Positions 1 through 6,307 of a stretch of DNA of 10,904 nt are shown here, in pieces. Both the position numbers and the translations under genes were made by a program. The notes beneath the pieces are model-generated. The model made no database searches, had not been told where the DNA came from, and was given only the letters and a program-made list of their open reading frames with translations. Position 1 is the stretch's first letter. Each line of letters begins with the position of its first letter. This stretch comes from Clostridiales bacterium UBA4821 (GTDB lineage: Bacteria; Bacillota; Clostridia; Acetivibrionales; UBA4821). The stretch is from contig DHFP01000251.1 in the NCBI GenBank assembly GCA_002402315.1, positions 1 to 10,904 on the forward strand, in the 5' to 3' direction.

Positions 1-15
1 TTCACTTAAATTAAA

Positions 16-34
16 TGCACCCTTTAGAGGTGCA
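16..34. repeat. Short inverted repeat in the iscR leader
   Basis: TGCACC (16-21) and GGTGCA (29-34) form a perfect 6-bp inverted repeat around a 7-nt loop, about 30 nt upstream of the iscR start. In another register the pentamer TGCAC is directly repeated at 16-20 and 31-35. No T-run follows, so it is not a terminator. An operator, perhaps autoregulatory, or a small leader hairpin are both possible. The sequence does not match any IscR/Rrf2 box I can recall with certainty. Confidence 0.3.
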
Positions 35-65
35 CAAAAAAGTATTTATTAATGGTGGGGGTAAA

Positions 66-512
66 ATGAAATTATCAACTAGAGGGAGGTATGGTCTAAG
101 GGCTATGTTTGATTTAACTATATACTATAGTCAGGATCATATATCGTTAAATAATATTGCTGAAAGGCAGGATATTTCTGAAGGGTACCTTGAACAACTG
201 ATAATTCCATTAAAGAAAGCCGGACTTGTTAAGGGAATTAGAGGTGCTCAAGGTGGGTACATGCTGGCAAAGCCGCCTTCAGATATAACTGTCGGGGAAA
301 TCTTAAGAGTTCTGGAAGGACCGATAGCCATAGTTGATTGTTTAACCGGAGAAAATAAATGCAGAAAAGTTGATACATGTGTGACAAGATCAATATGGGA
401 AAAAATTAGTAATAGCATGGCTAATGTAGTAGATTCTATTACCTTGGAAGAACTGATGAGTGATTATAGCAGCAATGCGTTTTTGAGCAAAAGTTCTGGT
501 CCCAAGTGCTGA
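66..512 (+). CDS. iscR: Rrf2/IscR-family Fe-S-sensing transcriptional regulator
   Basis: This is a 148-residue winged-helix regulator of the Rrf2 family. The N-terminus MKLSTRGRYGLRAM is the family signature, and the DNA-binding helix-turn-helix and wing lie at about residues 10-70, with the wing motif RGAQGGYML at 59-67. Three cysteines (C92, C99, C105) occupy the place where IscR proteins bind a [2Fe-2S] cluster, so cluster sensing is likely. The ATG at 66 is preferred over an upstream in-frame ATG at 15 because a GGTGGGGG ribosome site (54-61) precedes it and the family begins at this residue. It stands 66 nt upstream of the cysteine desulfurase and scaffold genes, the classic target operon. 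By analogy with IscR it probably controls that operon and itself. Family assignment is firm. Isc control rather than another Rrf2 role, such as CymR-like cysteine control, is inferred from the cysteines and neighbours. Confidence 0.9.
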   Translation: MKLSTRGRYGLRAMFDLTIYYSQDHISLNNIAERQDISEGYLEQLIIPLKKAGLVKGIRGAQGGYMLAKPPSDITVGEILRVLEGPIAIVDCLTGENKCRKVDTCVTRSIWEKISNSMANVVDSITLEELMSDYSSNAFLSKSSGPKC

Positions 513-550
513 AAAGCATTGGAACAAACAACTTGTAAGCTTTAAAATGA

Positions 551-556
551 TATAAT
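551..556 (+). promoter_or_regulatory. Possible -10 box for iscS
   Basis: TATAAT at 551-556 lies 22 nt upstream of the iscS start, inside the 66-nt iscR-iscS gap. No convincing -35 hexamer sits 16-18 nt upstream; TTGTAA at 533-538 is too close, with a 12-nt spacer. It could be an internal promoter needing an activator, or chance in AT-rich DNA. No terminator is visible between the two genes, so read-through from iscR is also plausible. Confidence 0.3.
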
Positions 557-578
557 ATAAATTTAAAGGAAGGGTATT

Positions 579-1766
579 ATGGAAACGCATATTTATCTGG
601 ACCATGCAGCTACAACTCCAGTAAAAAGAGAAGTATTGGAAGCAATGCTGCCTTATTTTAGTGAGAAATTTGGAAATCCTTCTTCTGTATATTCTATCGG
701 AAGGGAAAGCAGAAAAGCTTTGGATGAAGCCAGAGAGCAAGTGGCCAATGCTATTGGAGCACAGCCAAAAGAGATTTATTTCACATCTGGCGGCAGTGAG
801 TCTGATAACTGGGCGTTAAAGGGAGTTGCTTATGCAAACAAATCCAAAGGAAATCACATTATTACATCATCTATTGAACACCACGCAATACATAATGCTT
901 GCAAATACTTGGAGAATGACGGATTTGAAGTTACTTACCTTCCAGTTGATTTAAATGGACTGATATCTATAGATGACTTGAAGGAAGCAATCAGGCCGAC
1001 AACTACGCTCATCTCAATTATGTTTGCAAATAATGAAATCGGGACGATTCAGCCCATTAAAGAAATTGGCAAGTTTGCTAGAGAAAAGGGTATCTGTTTT
1101 CATACTGATGCTGTTCAGGCAATGGGAAATATTACCATAAATGTAGATGATCTGAATATAGATTTGCTTTCACTTTCAGCTCACAAATTTTATGGGCCTA
1201 AAGGTATTGGAGCACTTTATATTCGAAAAAATGTTAAGATAACATCATTTATCCAAGGCGGAGGACAGGAGAAAGGCAGAAGGGCCGGTACCGAAAATGT
1301 TGCCGGAATTGTTGGTCTGGGCAAGGCTATTGAACTGGCTGTGCAGAATTTGGACAGCTATAACTCAAAGCTTTTATATTTAAGAGATAAGCTTATTAAA
1401 AATGTCATGGAAAGAATTCCGTTTGTTCGATTGAACGGAGACTCAATAAAAAGACTGCCCGGTAATGCAAACTTTTCATTTGACTTTATTGAAGGAGAGT
1501 CTCTGCTTCTAATGTTGGATATGAAAGGAATAGCTGCTTCAAGTGGCTCGGCTTGTTCATCGGGGTCACTGGATCCTTCACATGTTCTTCTTGCTATAGG
1601 TCTTTCTCATGAGACGTCTCATGGTTCTTTGAGATTGACCATAGGCGATGATAATACTGAAGAACATATAGATTATGTACTAGAGGTTCTTTCACCAATT
1701 GTTGAGAGATTGAGAGAAATGTCACCATTATATGAGAAAGTTAAAAGGGGCGAAAAAGATGTATAG
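579..1766 (+). CDS. iscS: Cysteine desulfurase, IscS/NifS type
   Basis: A 395-residue PLP enzyme that converts L-cysteine to L-alanine and passes the sulfur as a persulfide to acceptors such as IscU and MnmA in the cytoplasm. Visible landmarks are the N-terminal YLDHAATTP motif, the SIEHHA stretch whose His101 would stack on PLP, HTDAVQA (175-181) with the cofactor-binding Asp, and SAHKFYGPKG (200-209) with Lys203 as the Schiff-base lysine. The catalytic-loop cysteine is Cys326 in SSGSACSSG, and RAGTEN (235-240) is also present. Length and the long cysteine loop fit the group I IscS/NifS class rather than SufS. AAAGGAAGGG just before the ATG sets the start. The 3' end overlaps iscU by 8 nt, which suggests translational coupling. 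The nearby mnmA makes it a likely dual supplier for Fe-S clusters and tRNA thiolation. nifS would be an alternative symbol; no nitrogenase genes are present here. Confidence 0.95.
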   Translation: METHIYLDHAATTPVKREVLEAMLPYFSEKFGNPSSVYSIGRESRKALDEAREQVANAIGAQPKEIYFTSGGSESDNWALKGVAYANKSKGNHIITSSIEHHAIHNACKYLENDGFEVTYLPVDLNGLISIDDLKEAIRPTTTLISIMFANNEIGTIQPIKEIGKFAREKGICFHTDAVQAMGNITINVDDLNIDLLSLSAHKFYGPKGIGALYIRKNVKITSFIQGGGQEKGRRAGTENVAGIVGLGKAIELAVQNLDSYNSKLLYLRDKLIKNVMERIPFVRLNGDSIKRLPGNANFSFDFIEGESLLLMLDMKGIAASSGSACSSGSLDPSHVLLAIGLSHETSHGSLRLTIGDDNTEEHIDYVLEVLSPIVERLREMSPLYEKVKRGEKDV

Positions 1767-2196
1767 TGAGAAGGTAATGGAACATTTTATGAATCCTAGA
1801 AACGTAGGCGAGATAGAAAATGCTGACGGCATAGGTGAAGTCGGAAATGCCAAGTGCGGAGACATTATGAAAATGTACCTTAAAATAGAAAATGATATAA
1901 TTGTGGATGTTAAGTTTAAAACATTTGGGTGCGGAGCAGCTGTTGCAACCAGCAGTATGGCAACCGAACTGGTAAAAGGAAAGACAATAGAGGAAGCTCT
2001 AAAAATAACAAACAAGGCTGTAGCTGAAGCCTTGGATGGGCTGCCGCCAATAAAAATGCACTGTTCTAATCTTGCAGAAGAGGCAATAAGGGCAGCAATT
2101 GACAACTATTTAGTGAAGACAGGAAGAAAAGCTGAAGATGAGACAGGATGTCATGGATGCTGCGATAAGTGCCATGAGGATATTGAGGAAGAATAA
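1759..2196 (+). CDS. iscU: Fe-S cluster assembly scaffold, IscU/NifU N-domain type
   Basis: A 145-residue scaffold on which [2Fe-2S] clusters are assembled with sulfur from the adjacent desulfurase. The three scaffold cysteines are C33 (in AKCGD, followed by Asp35), C58 (in TFGCGA) and C102 (after His101 in KMHCSN). LPPIK at 95-99 matches the chaperone-recognition loop of IscU proteins. After residue 125 the protein carries a short tail with four more cysteines and two histidines (C131, C134, C135, C138), absent from E. coli IscU. It is much shorter than full-length NifU and lacks the ferredoxin-like and Nfu domains. I chose the ATG at 1759, which overlaps the iscS end and follows AAAAGGGGC. 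A further in-frame TTG lies upstream at 1732 but would extend beyond the family N-terminus. No hscA, hscB or fdx gene is visible nearby, as in many clostridial minimal Isc loci. Confidence 0.93.
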   Translation: MYSEKVMEHFMNPRNVGEIENADGIGEVGNAKCGDIMKMYLKIENDIIVDVKFKTFGCGAAVATSSMATELVKGKTIEEALKITNKAVAEALDGLPPIKMHCSNLAEEAIRAAIDNYLVKTGRKAEDETGCHGCCDKCHEDIEEE

Positions 2197-2197
2197 T

Positions 2198-3289
2198 ATG
2201 AAGAAAACTGTTTTGGTTGCTATGAGCGGTGGCGTTGATAGTTCGGTTGCCGCCGCTCTTTTAATTGAACAAGGTTATCAGGCAACCGGAGTTACAATGA
2301 AACTTTGGCAAGATGATGATGACCGGAGAGTTTTAGAAGGAGGGTGCTGTTCTCTGGAAGCAGTGGATGATGCGAGAAGAGTAGCAGATATTCTGGGCAT
2401 CCCTTATTATGTCATGAACCTTTCTGAAGATTTTAAGACTAACGTAATTGACTACTTTATTGATGAATACGGCAGGGGTTATACACCTAATCCATGTATT
2501 GCGTGTAACAAGAAAATTAAGTTTGACCTGTTTCTGAAAAAGGCTATGGCCATGGGTATTGATTATATGGCTACCGGTCACTATGCCCGGATAGAGTATA
2601 ATGAAAGTTTGGGAAGGTGGCTGCTGAAAAGGTCAATGGCACCGGGAAAAGACCAGACTTACGCTCTTTATAATATGACTCAGCACCAGTTAGAACATAC
2701 ATTATTTCCTATAGGTACATATACTGATAAGGCGAAGATTAGAGAAATAGCAGCAAAGATGGGACTGCGTGTTGCAAACAAACCGGATAGCCAGGAGATA
2801 TGCTTTGTGAATGATGACTATGGTAGATATATCGAAAGTAAGCGTCCAGGAATTGCAAAACCAGGAAATCTTGTAGATATCAACGGAAATATTCTAGGAA
2901 AACACAGGGGAATAATACACTATACTATAGGTCAGAGAAAAGGCTTGGGAATTGCACTTGGTAAACCGGCTTATGTATCAGATATTAATCCCGAAAGGAA
3001 TGAAGTGGTTTTAGGAGATCATGAACAGGTATATTCCGAACAGTTAATAGCAAGAGATATTAATTTAATTGCATTTGAGAGCCTGAAGAATGAGTTAAAG
3101 GTAACGGCAAAGATAAGGTATTCAGCAAAGGAAGCAGAAGCTTGCATTAGCCCATTGGGACATGATAGGATATTGGTTAAGTTTAAACAGAAGCAAAGAG
3201 CAGTAACGCCTGGACAGGCTGTTGTATTCTATAATGGAGATATAGTTGTTGGAGGAGGCATCATAGAGAGAGCAGCAGAAATTAAATGA
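2198..3289 (+). CDS. mnmA: tRNA-specific 2-thiouridylase MnmA (TrmU)
   Basis: This 363-residue enzyme adenylates and then thiolates U34 at C2 in tRNAs for Lys, Glu and Gln, using persulfide sulfur from a cysteine desulfurase. The N-terminal PP-loop SGGVDSS (10-16) binds ATP. The conserved NPxxxCNKxIKF segment places the catalytic cysteine at C103, and SQEICF places the second, persulfide-carrying cysteine at C202. TGHYAR (126-131) and the SQEICF and TIGQRKGLG motifs are typical of the family. Length is normal. The ATG at 2198 begins 2 nt after the iscU stop and follows GAGGAAGA (2185-2192); the longer frame starting inside iscU at 2138 is not needed. C50, C51 and C100 are additional cysteines, seen in clostridial relatives as far as I recall. 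Its place right behind iscS-iscU supports a direct sulfur relay. Confidence 0.95.
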   Translation: MKKTVLVAMSGGVDSSVAAALLIEQGYQATGVTMKLWQDDDDRRVLEGGCCSLEAVDDARRVADILGIPYYVMNLSEDFKTNVIDYFIDEYGRGYTPNPCIACNKKIKFDLFLKKAMAMGIDYMATGHYARIEYNESLGRWLLKRSMAPGKDQTYALYNMTQHQLEHTLFPIGTYTDKAKIREIAAKMGLRVANKPDSQEICFVNDDYGRYIESKRPGIAKPGNLVDINGNILGKHRGIIHYTIGQRKGLGIALGKPAYVSDINPERNEVVLGDHEQVYSEQLIARDINLIAFESLKNELKVTAKIRYSAKEAEACISPLGHDRILVKFKQKQRAVTPGQAVVFYNGDIVVGGGIIERAAEIK

Positions 3290-3310
3290 AGTATTACGGC
3301 ATAGAATATT

Positions 3311-3317
3311 GGGGGGG
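3311..3317 (+). promoter_or_regulatory. Homopolymeric G7 ribosome-binding site
   Basis: Seven consecutive G residues end 9 nt before the GTG at 3327 and form the only purine-rich site upstream of the PilZ-REC gene. They can pair with the CCUCC anti-Shine-Dalgarno through G-U wobbles. This placement favours GTG 3327 over the in-frame TTG at 3309, which has no site of its own. Confidence 0.6.
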
Positions 3318-3326
3318 TATCTAAGA

Positions 3327-4352
3327 GTGAATACCGAGATCCTGGAAAAAATAATTCAAGATGGATCATTAATCAGGATGCAAATTGGAATGAGTGGCTG
3401 GGAGAGTAGTATTATTATTTCACATAAGGGAGATATAATACAGGTTAACCTTGTACCGGAGTACTATAAGATGGCTGTAATGGCCGGAGATATTATTGAA
3501 TGCAAATACTATTCCAATGGTAAGGAATATTTATTTGAGGGAGAAATAGAAAGAGTTACCATCTATGGAGTACCTTCAATATTTGTTAAGGTAAAAAGCA
3601 TTGAGACTTTTAGAAATAAACGTGAAGCCGATAGGTTGGATGTCAGATTGGGTGGAAATATGAAATTTCACGGAGAAAGCCGCTCAGTTTACTGTATAAT
3701 TGATAACATTAGCGCCAATGGTCTTGGGCTAATTTCGAGGGAAGAGCTGGATATTGGAGATAAAGCTGCTTTGGATATACTTATAGATAGTACAAATATT
3801 CTAACCGTAAGGGGACAGATTGTCAGGCAAAGAAGGATAAATGACTATTACGAGATAGGGTTTGAGGTAAATAAGGAAGATATTTTTGGTTTAGACAATT
3901 TGAAAGATGCTGTTTATAGATACGAACAGTCAAATATAAAACTAGTTGAGGAAACTTTAGAGAAAATTAACAAAGATAATAAAGTAATCCAGAAAAATCA
4001 AACTGTTATGATTGTTGACAATAATGATTCTACTAGATTAATAACAAAAAAGCTGCTTTCATCGCAAGGTTTCTCAAAGGTTCTAGAGGTTACTGACGGC
4101 CCTCAGGCTATCAGCCTTGCAGAGAAGCTGAAGCCGGACATAGTCATTTTGGATATATTGCTTCCTGCTTTAAGTGGTACTGAGGTGGTTGAGCAGGTAT
4201 ACAGAGTAAGTCCCTTTTCAAAAATAATAATAGTTTCAACTATAAGTAATAGGAAAATAATTGAAGACGTAAAAGCAAAAGGAGTAATTGACTATTTGAT
4301 AAAACCTTTTGATGGTAAACAGCTAATTGAGATACTGAATAGAATTTCTTAA
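3327..4352 (+). CDS. PilZ-domain c-di-GMP receptor fused to a response-regulator receiver domain
   Basis: A 341-residue cytoplasmic protein with no signal peptide or membrane segment. Residues 1-95 resemble the YcgR-like N-domain that commonly precedes PilZ. Residues about 96-200 are a PilZ domain with both c-di-GMP motifs: RxxxR at R99-R103, and (D/N)xSxxG at N127-G132. After a charged linker (about 200-223) comes a receiver (REC) domain (about 225-341). Its phosphoacceptor is Asp276 in ILDILLP, with Ser304/Thr305 and Lys326 in YLIKPF as the conserved switch residues. The N-terminal acidic pair reads D231-N232, so one acidic Mg ligand is replaced. There is no DNA-binding or enzymatic output domain, so it probably acts by protein contact, integrating c-di-GMP with a kinase signal. 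It sits between mnmA (37-nt gap) and cysS (20-nt gap). Domain calls are strong; the target is unknown. Confidence 0.85.
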   Translation: MNTEILEKIIQDGSLIRMQIGMSGWESSIIISHKGDIIQVNLVPEYYKMAVMAGDIIECKYYSNGKEYLFEGEIERVTIYGVPSIFVKVKSIETFRNKREADRLDVRLGGNMKFHGESRSVYCIIDNISANGLGLISREELDIGDKAALDILIDSTNILTVRGQIVRQRRINDYYEIGFEVNKEDIFGLDNLKDAVYRYEQSNIKLVEETLEKINKDNKVIQKNQTVMIVDNNDSTRLITKKLLSSQGFSKVLEVTDGPQAISLAEKLKPDIVILDILLPALSGTEVVEQVYRVSPFSKIIIVSTISNRKIIEDVKAKGVIDYLIKPFDGKQLIEILNRIS

Positions 4353-4355
4353 AGT

Positions 4356-4362
4356 AGGAGGT
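4356..4362 (+). promoter_or_regulatory. Shine-Dalgarno deciding the cysS start
   Basis: AGGAGGT lies 10 nt upstream of the GTG at 4373. The other candidate, GTG at 4361, overlaps the site itself and cannot use it. The protein from 4373 begins MKIFNTLS, which is the usual N-terminus of bacterial CysRS. Confidence 0.75.
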
Positions 4363-4372
4363 GGGGACAATA

Positions 4373-5758
4373 GTGAAGATTTTTAATACTCTTTCTAAAC
4401 AAAAAGAAGATTTCAGACCAATGATAGATAATCAGGTGAGGATGTACTCATGTGGTCCTACGGTTTATATGTATGCACATATAGGGAACCTCCGTACGTA
4501 CATCTTTATGGATATATTGCGAAGAGTACTTAAATATAATGGGTTTACAGTCAAGCATGTGATAAATATTACCGATGTAGGACACCTGCTCTCTGATTCT
4601 GATGAGGGTGAAGATAAGATGGTAAAGTCGGCCCGGGAACAAAAGAAGAGCCCTTGGGAGATTGCAGAGTATTTTACCGGAGTATTCTTTGAAGATATTG
4701 AAGCGTTAAATATTGAGAAGCTTGAAATTATATGCAAGGCAACCGGGCACATAGATGAAATGCTTGAATTTGTCGAGGGTCTTGTTGAAAAAGGATTTGG
4801 ATACGAAATTAGCGATGGTATTTATTATGATGTATCTAAATTTAAAGGATATGGCAAGCTCTCGGGCATATCACTTGAAGATCAGTTGGCGGGAGCGAGG
4901 GTTGAAGTAAATGATGAAAAAAGGCATCCGGCAGACTTTGCACTTTGGAAGAAGGCACCGAAAGAGCATATAATGCGGTGGGATAGCCGTTGGGGGCCAG
5001 GGTATCCGGGATGGCATATTGAATGCTCTGCCATGAGTAGAAAATATCTTGGCGACCGGTTTGATATCCATACCGGAGGTGTAGACCATATACCCATTCA
5101 CCATGAGAATGAGATAGCACAATCTGAAGGTTTGCTAGGGGTTCAGGCGGTTAACTTCTGGGTACATGGAGAATTCCTCCTTGTTGATGGTGGCAAGATG
5201 TCCAAGAGTCTGGGCAATACCTATACTATTAAAGACCTCAAAGAAAAAGGGTTTGAGCCTTTAGCGTACAGGTTTTTCTGCTTTAATGCACATTACAGGA
5301 GCAAGCTGAACTTTACCTGGGATGGACTCAGAGGTGCACAGGTATCACTTGACAAACTCAGAGAGGGTGTACTAGCCCACCTCGAAGGTAGTCATATTAT
5401 AGACGAACAGGAAATAAACCAGCTTAAACAGGAATTTTTGGATTCAATAAATGATGATTTGAATATTCCCAAAGCTATGGCTGTTGTATGGGGAATTGTC
5501 AAAGACAATAGAAAATCCAAGCAGTTTAGAGATCTATTATGCGATTTTGACAGAGTGCTGGGATTGAAGCTGGATGAGGTTGCAGATAAGCAGGATGATG
5601 AATTTGAGCCGGAGATATTCGATTTAGTCAAAGAACGCCAGAAAGCCCGGGAACAGAGAAACTGGAAGCTGGCCGATGAGATAAGGGATAAGCTAAAAGA
5701 CATGGGTCTTGTTATTGAAGATACGCCTCAAGGGCCTAAGATAAGGAAAGGTAAATAA
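4373..5758 (+). CDS. cysS: Cysteinyl-tRNA synthetase
   Basis: This 461-residue class I aminoacyl-tRNA synthetase charges tRNA-Cys. The Rossmann signature HIGN is at 36-39 and the KMSKS loop at 275-279. Zinc ligands that select cysteine are visible as C27 (in SCGPTVY), C218 (in HIECSAMS), H243 and E247 (in HHENEIAQSE). The C-terminal anticodon-binding region with the RQKAREQRNW helix is complete, and the length is normal. The gene starts 20 nt after the PilZ-REC stop and has no T-box leader or private promoter that I can see, so it probably depends on read-through from the upstream sulfur genes. That would link cysteine charging to Fe-S and thio-tRNA supply. Confidence 0.96.
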   Translation: MKIFNTLSKQKEDFRPMIDNQVRMYSCGPTVYMYAHIGNLRTYIFMDILRRVLKYNGFTVKHVINITDVGHLLSDSDEGEDKMVKSAREQKKSPWEIAEYFTGVFFEDIEALNIEKLEIICKATGHIDEMLEFVEGLVEKGFGYEISDGIYYDVSKFKGYGKLSGISLEDQLAGARVEVNDEKRHPADFALWKKAPKEHIMRWDSRWGPGYPGWHIECSAMSRKYLGDRFDIHTGGVDHIPIHHENEIAQSEGLLGVQAVNFWVHGEFLLVDGGKMSKSLGNTYTIKDLKEKGFEPLAYRFFCFNAHYRSKLNFTWDGLRGAQVSLDKLREGVLAHLEGSHIIDEQEINQLKQEFLDSINDDLNIPKAMAVVWGIVKDNRKSKQFRDLLCDFDRVLGLKLDEVADKQDDEFEPEIFDLVKERQKAREQRNWKLADEIRDKLKDMGLVIEDTPQGPKIRKGK

Positions 5759-5792
5759 AAATAATTATTAAAAAATTGTATGCTATTTAACG

Positions 5793-6182
5793 GTGTGCTT
5801 AGACAAAGCATGTCATTGGCATCAATACATAGCAATTAAAAAAATCGAAAAAATAATCAATGCAGAGATTAAAGGGGCAGAGATATTAGGCGTAAGACAA
5901 ATAAAAATTCTTTCATGGCTGTGGTTTAATTCATGTAAGCCGGAATATGTTTTGAAGGTCAGTGTAACTGACCAGACCAATCAAATGTACATTAAATTTA
6001 TTGGGATTTATTACATTCCATATCCATGGAGGATATGGGAGCAAGTAGATATGGGGTTAGCAGGTGAATTTTTGTGGGAAAACACAAAGGAATATAATAT
6101 AGGATTGATAGAATATAAGGAAAATAAGTTTTATCTAAACTTAAAGGGCAAGGCTTTATCGTATATTCCCGAGTGCGAGTAA
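5793..6182 (+). CDS. Hypothetical protein, unrecognised
   Basis: A 129-residue ORF that I cannot assign to a family. It begins at GTG 5793, 34 nt after cysS, but no Shine-Dalgarno precedes this codon, and the frame is open only from 5772, so the true start is uncertain. The first ten residues hold C2, C7, H8 and H10. The middle is rich in aromatic and aliphatic residues (KILSWLWFNS, IGIYYIPYPWRIW) but has no run long enough for a confident membrane helix. The C-terminus is mixed beta-like and ends in PECE. There is no signal peptide. The frame stops just before the strong terminator at 6190, so it lies at the 3' end of the iscS-cysS transcript. It may be a real lineage-specific gene or a 5'-truncated remnant. 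Confidence 0.55.
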   Translation: MCLDKACHWHQYIAIKKIEKIINAEIKGAEILGVRQIKILSWLWFNSCKPEYVLKVSVTDQTNQMYIKFIGIYYIPYPWRIWEQVDMGLAGEFLWENTKEYNIGLIEYKENKFYLNLKGKALSYIPECE

Positions 6183-6189
6183 TCTTCCT

Positions 6190-6238
6190 AAAACTCTCTA
6201 GCTGATAAATATTAGCTAGAGAGTTTTTCTGTTTTTTT
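6190..6238 (+). terminator. Rho-independent terminator ending the sulfur/cysS operon
   Basis: A perfect 14-bp stem pairs 6190-6203 with 6214-6227 around a 10-nt AT-rich centre, and is followed directly by a T-rich tract to 6238. It lies 8 nt after the orphan ORF stop and before the lysA promoter. Confidence 0.9.
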
Positions 6239-6247
6239 AAGCTATAA

Positions 6248-6277
6248 TTGACACTCTGCTCAAATACATGCTAAAAT
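6248..6277 (+). promoter_or_regulatory. Sigma-A-type promoter of lysA
   Basis: TTGACA (6248-6253), a perfect -35 hexamer, is followed after 18 nt by TAAAAT (6272-6277). It sits just after the terminator and 30 nt before lysA. The leader is too short for a lysine riboswitch. A TATAAT at 6243-6248 overlaps the -35 and is a weaker alternative. Confidence 0.65.
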
Positions 6278-6307
6278 TTGAAAAAATAAGACAGGTGGTG
6301 TTGAAAT

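Noticed and set aside
3309..3326. TTG start for the PilZ-REC gene at 3309
   Set aside because: The G7 ribosome site lies downstream of it, so it would have no Shine-Dalgarno. GTG 3327 fits.
4353..4372. T-box leader before cysS
   Set aside because: Only 20 nt separate cysS from the upstream gene.
4448..5703. Several minus-strand frames within cysS
   Set aside because: They are opposite-strand shadows of a fully convincing CysRS gene, without ribosome sites or known motifs.
5780..5839. Short ATG frame (19 codons) at the cysS-orphan ORF gap, possibly indicating a frameshift
   Set aside because: It has no Shine-Dalgarno and no recognisable sequence, and there is no evidence that it joins the orphan ORF.
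6239..6307. Lysine riboswitch before lysA
   Set aside because: The leader is only about 30 nt after the promoter, far too short for an L-box.
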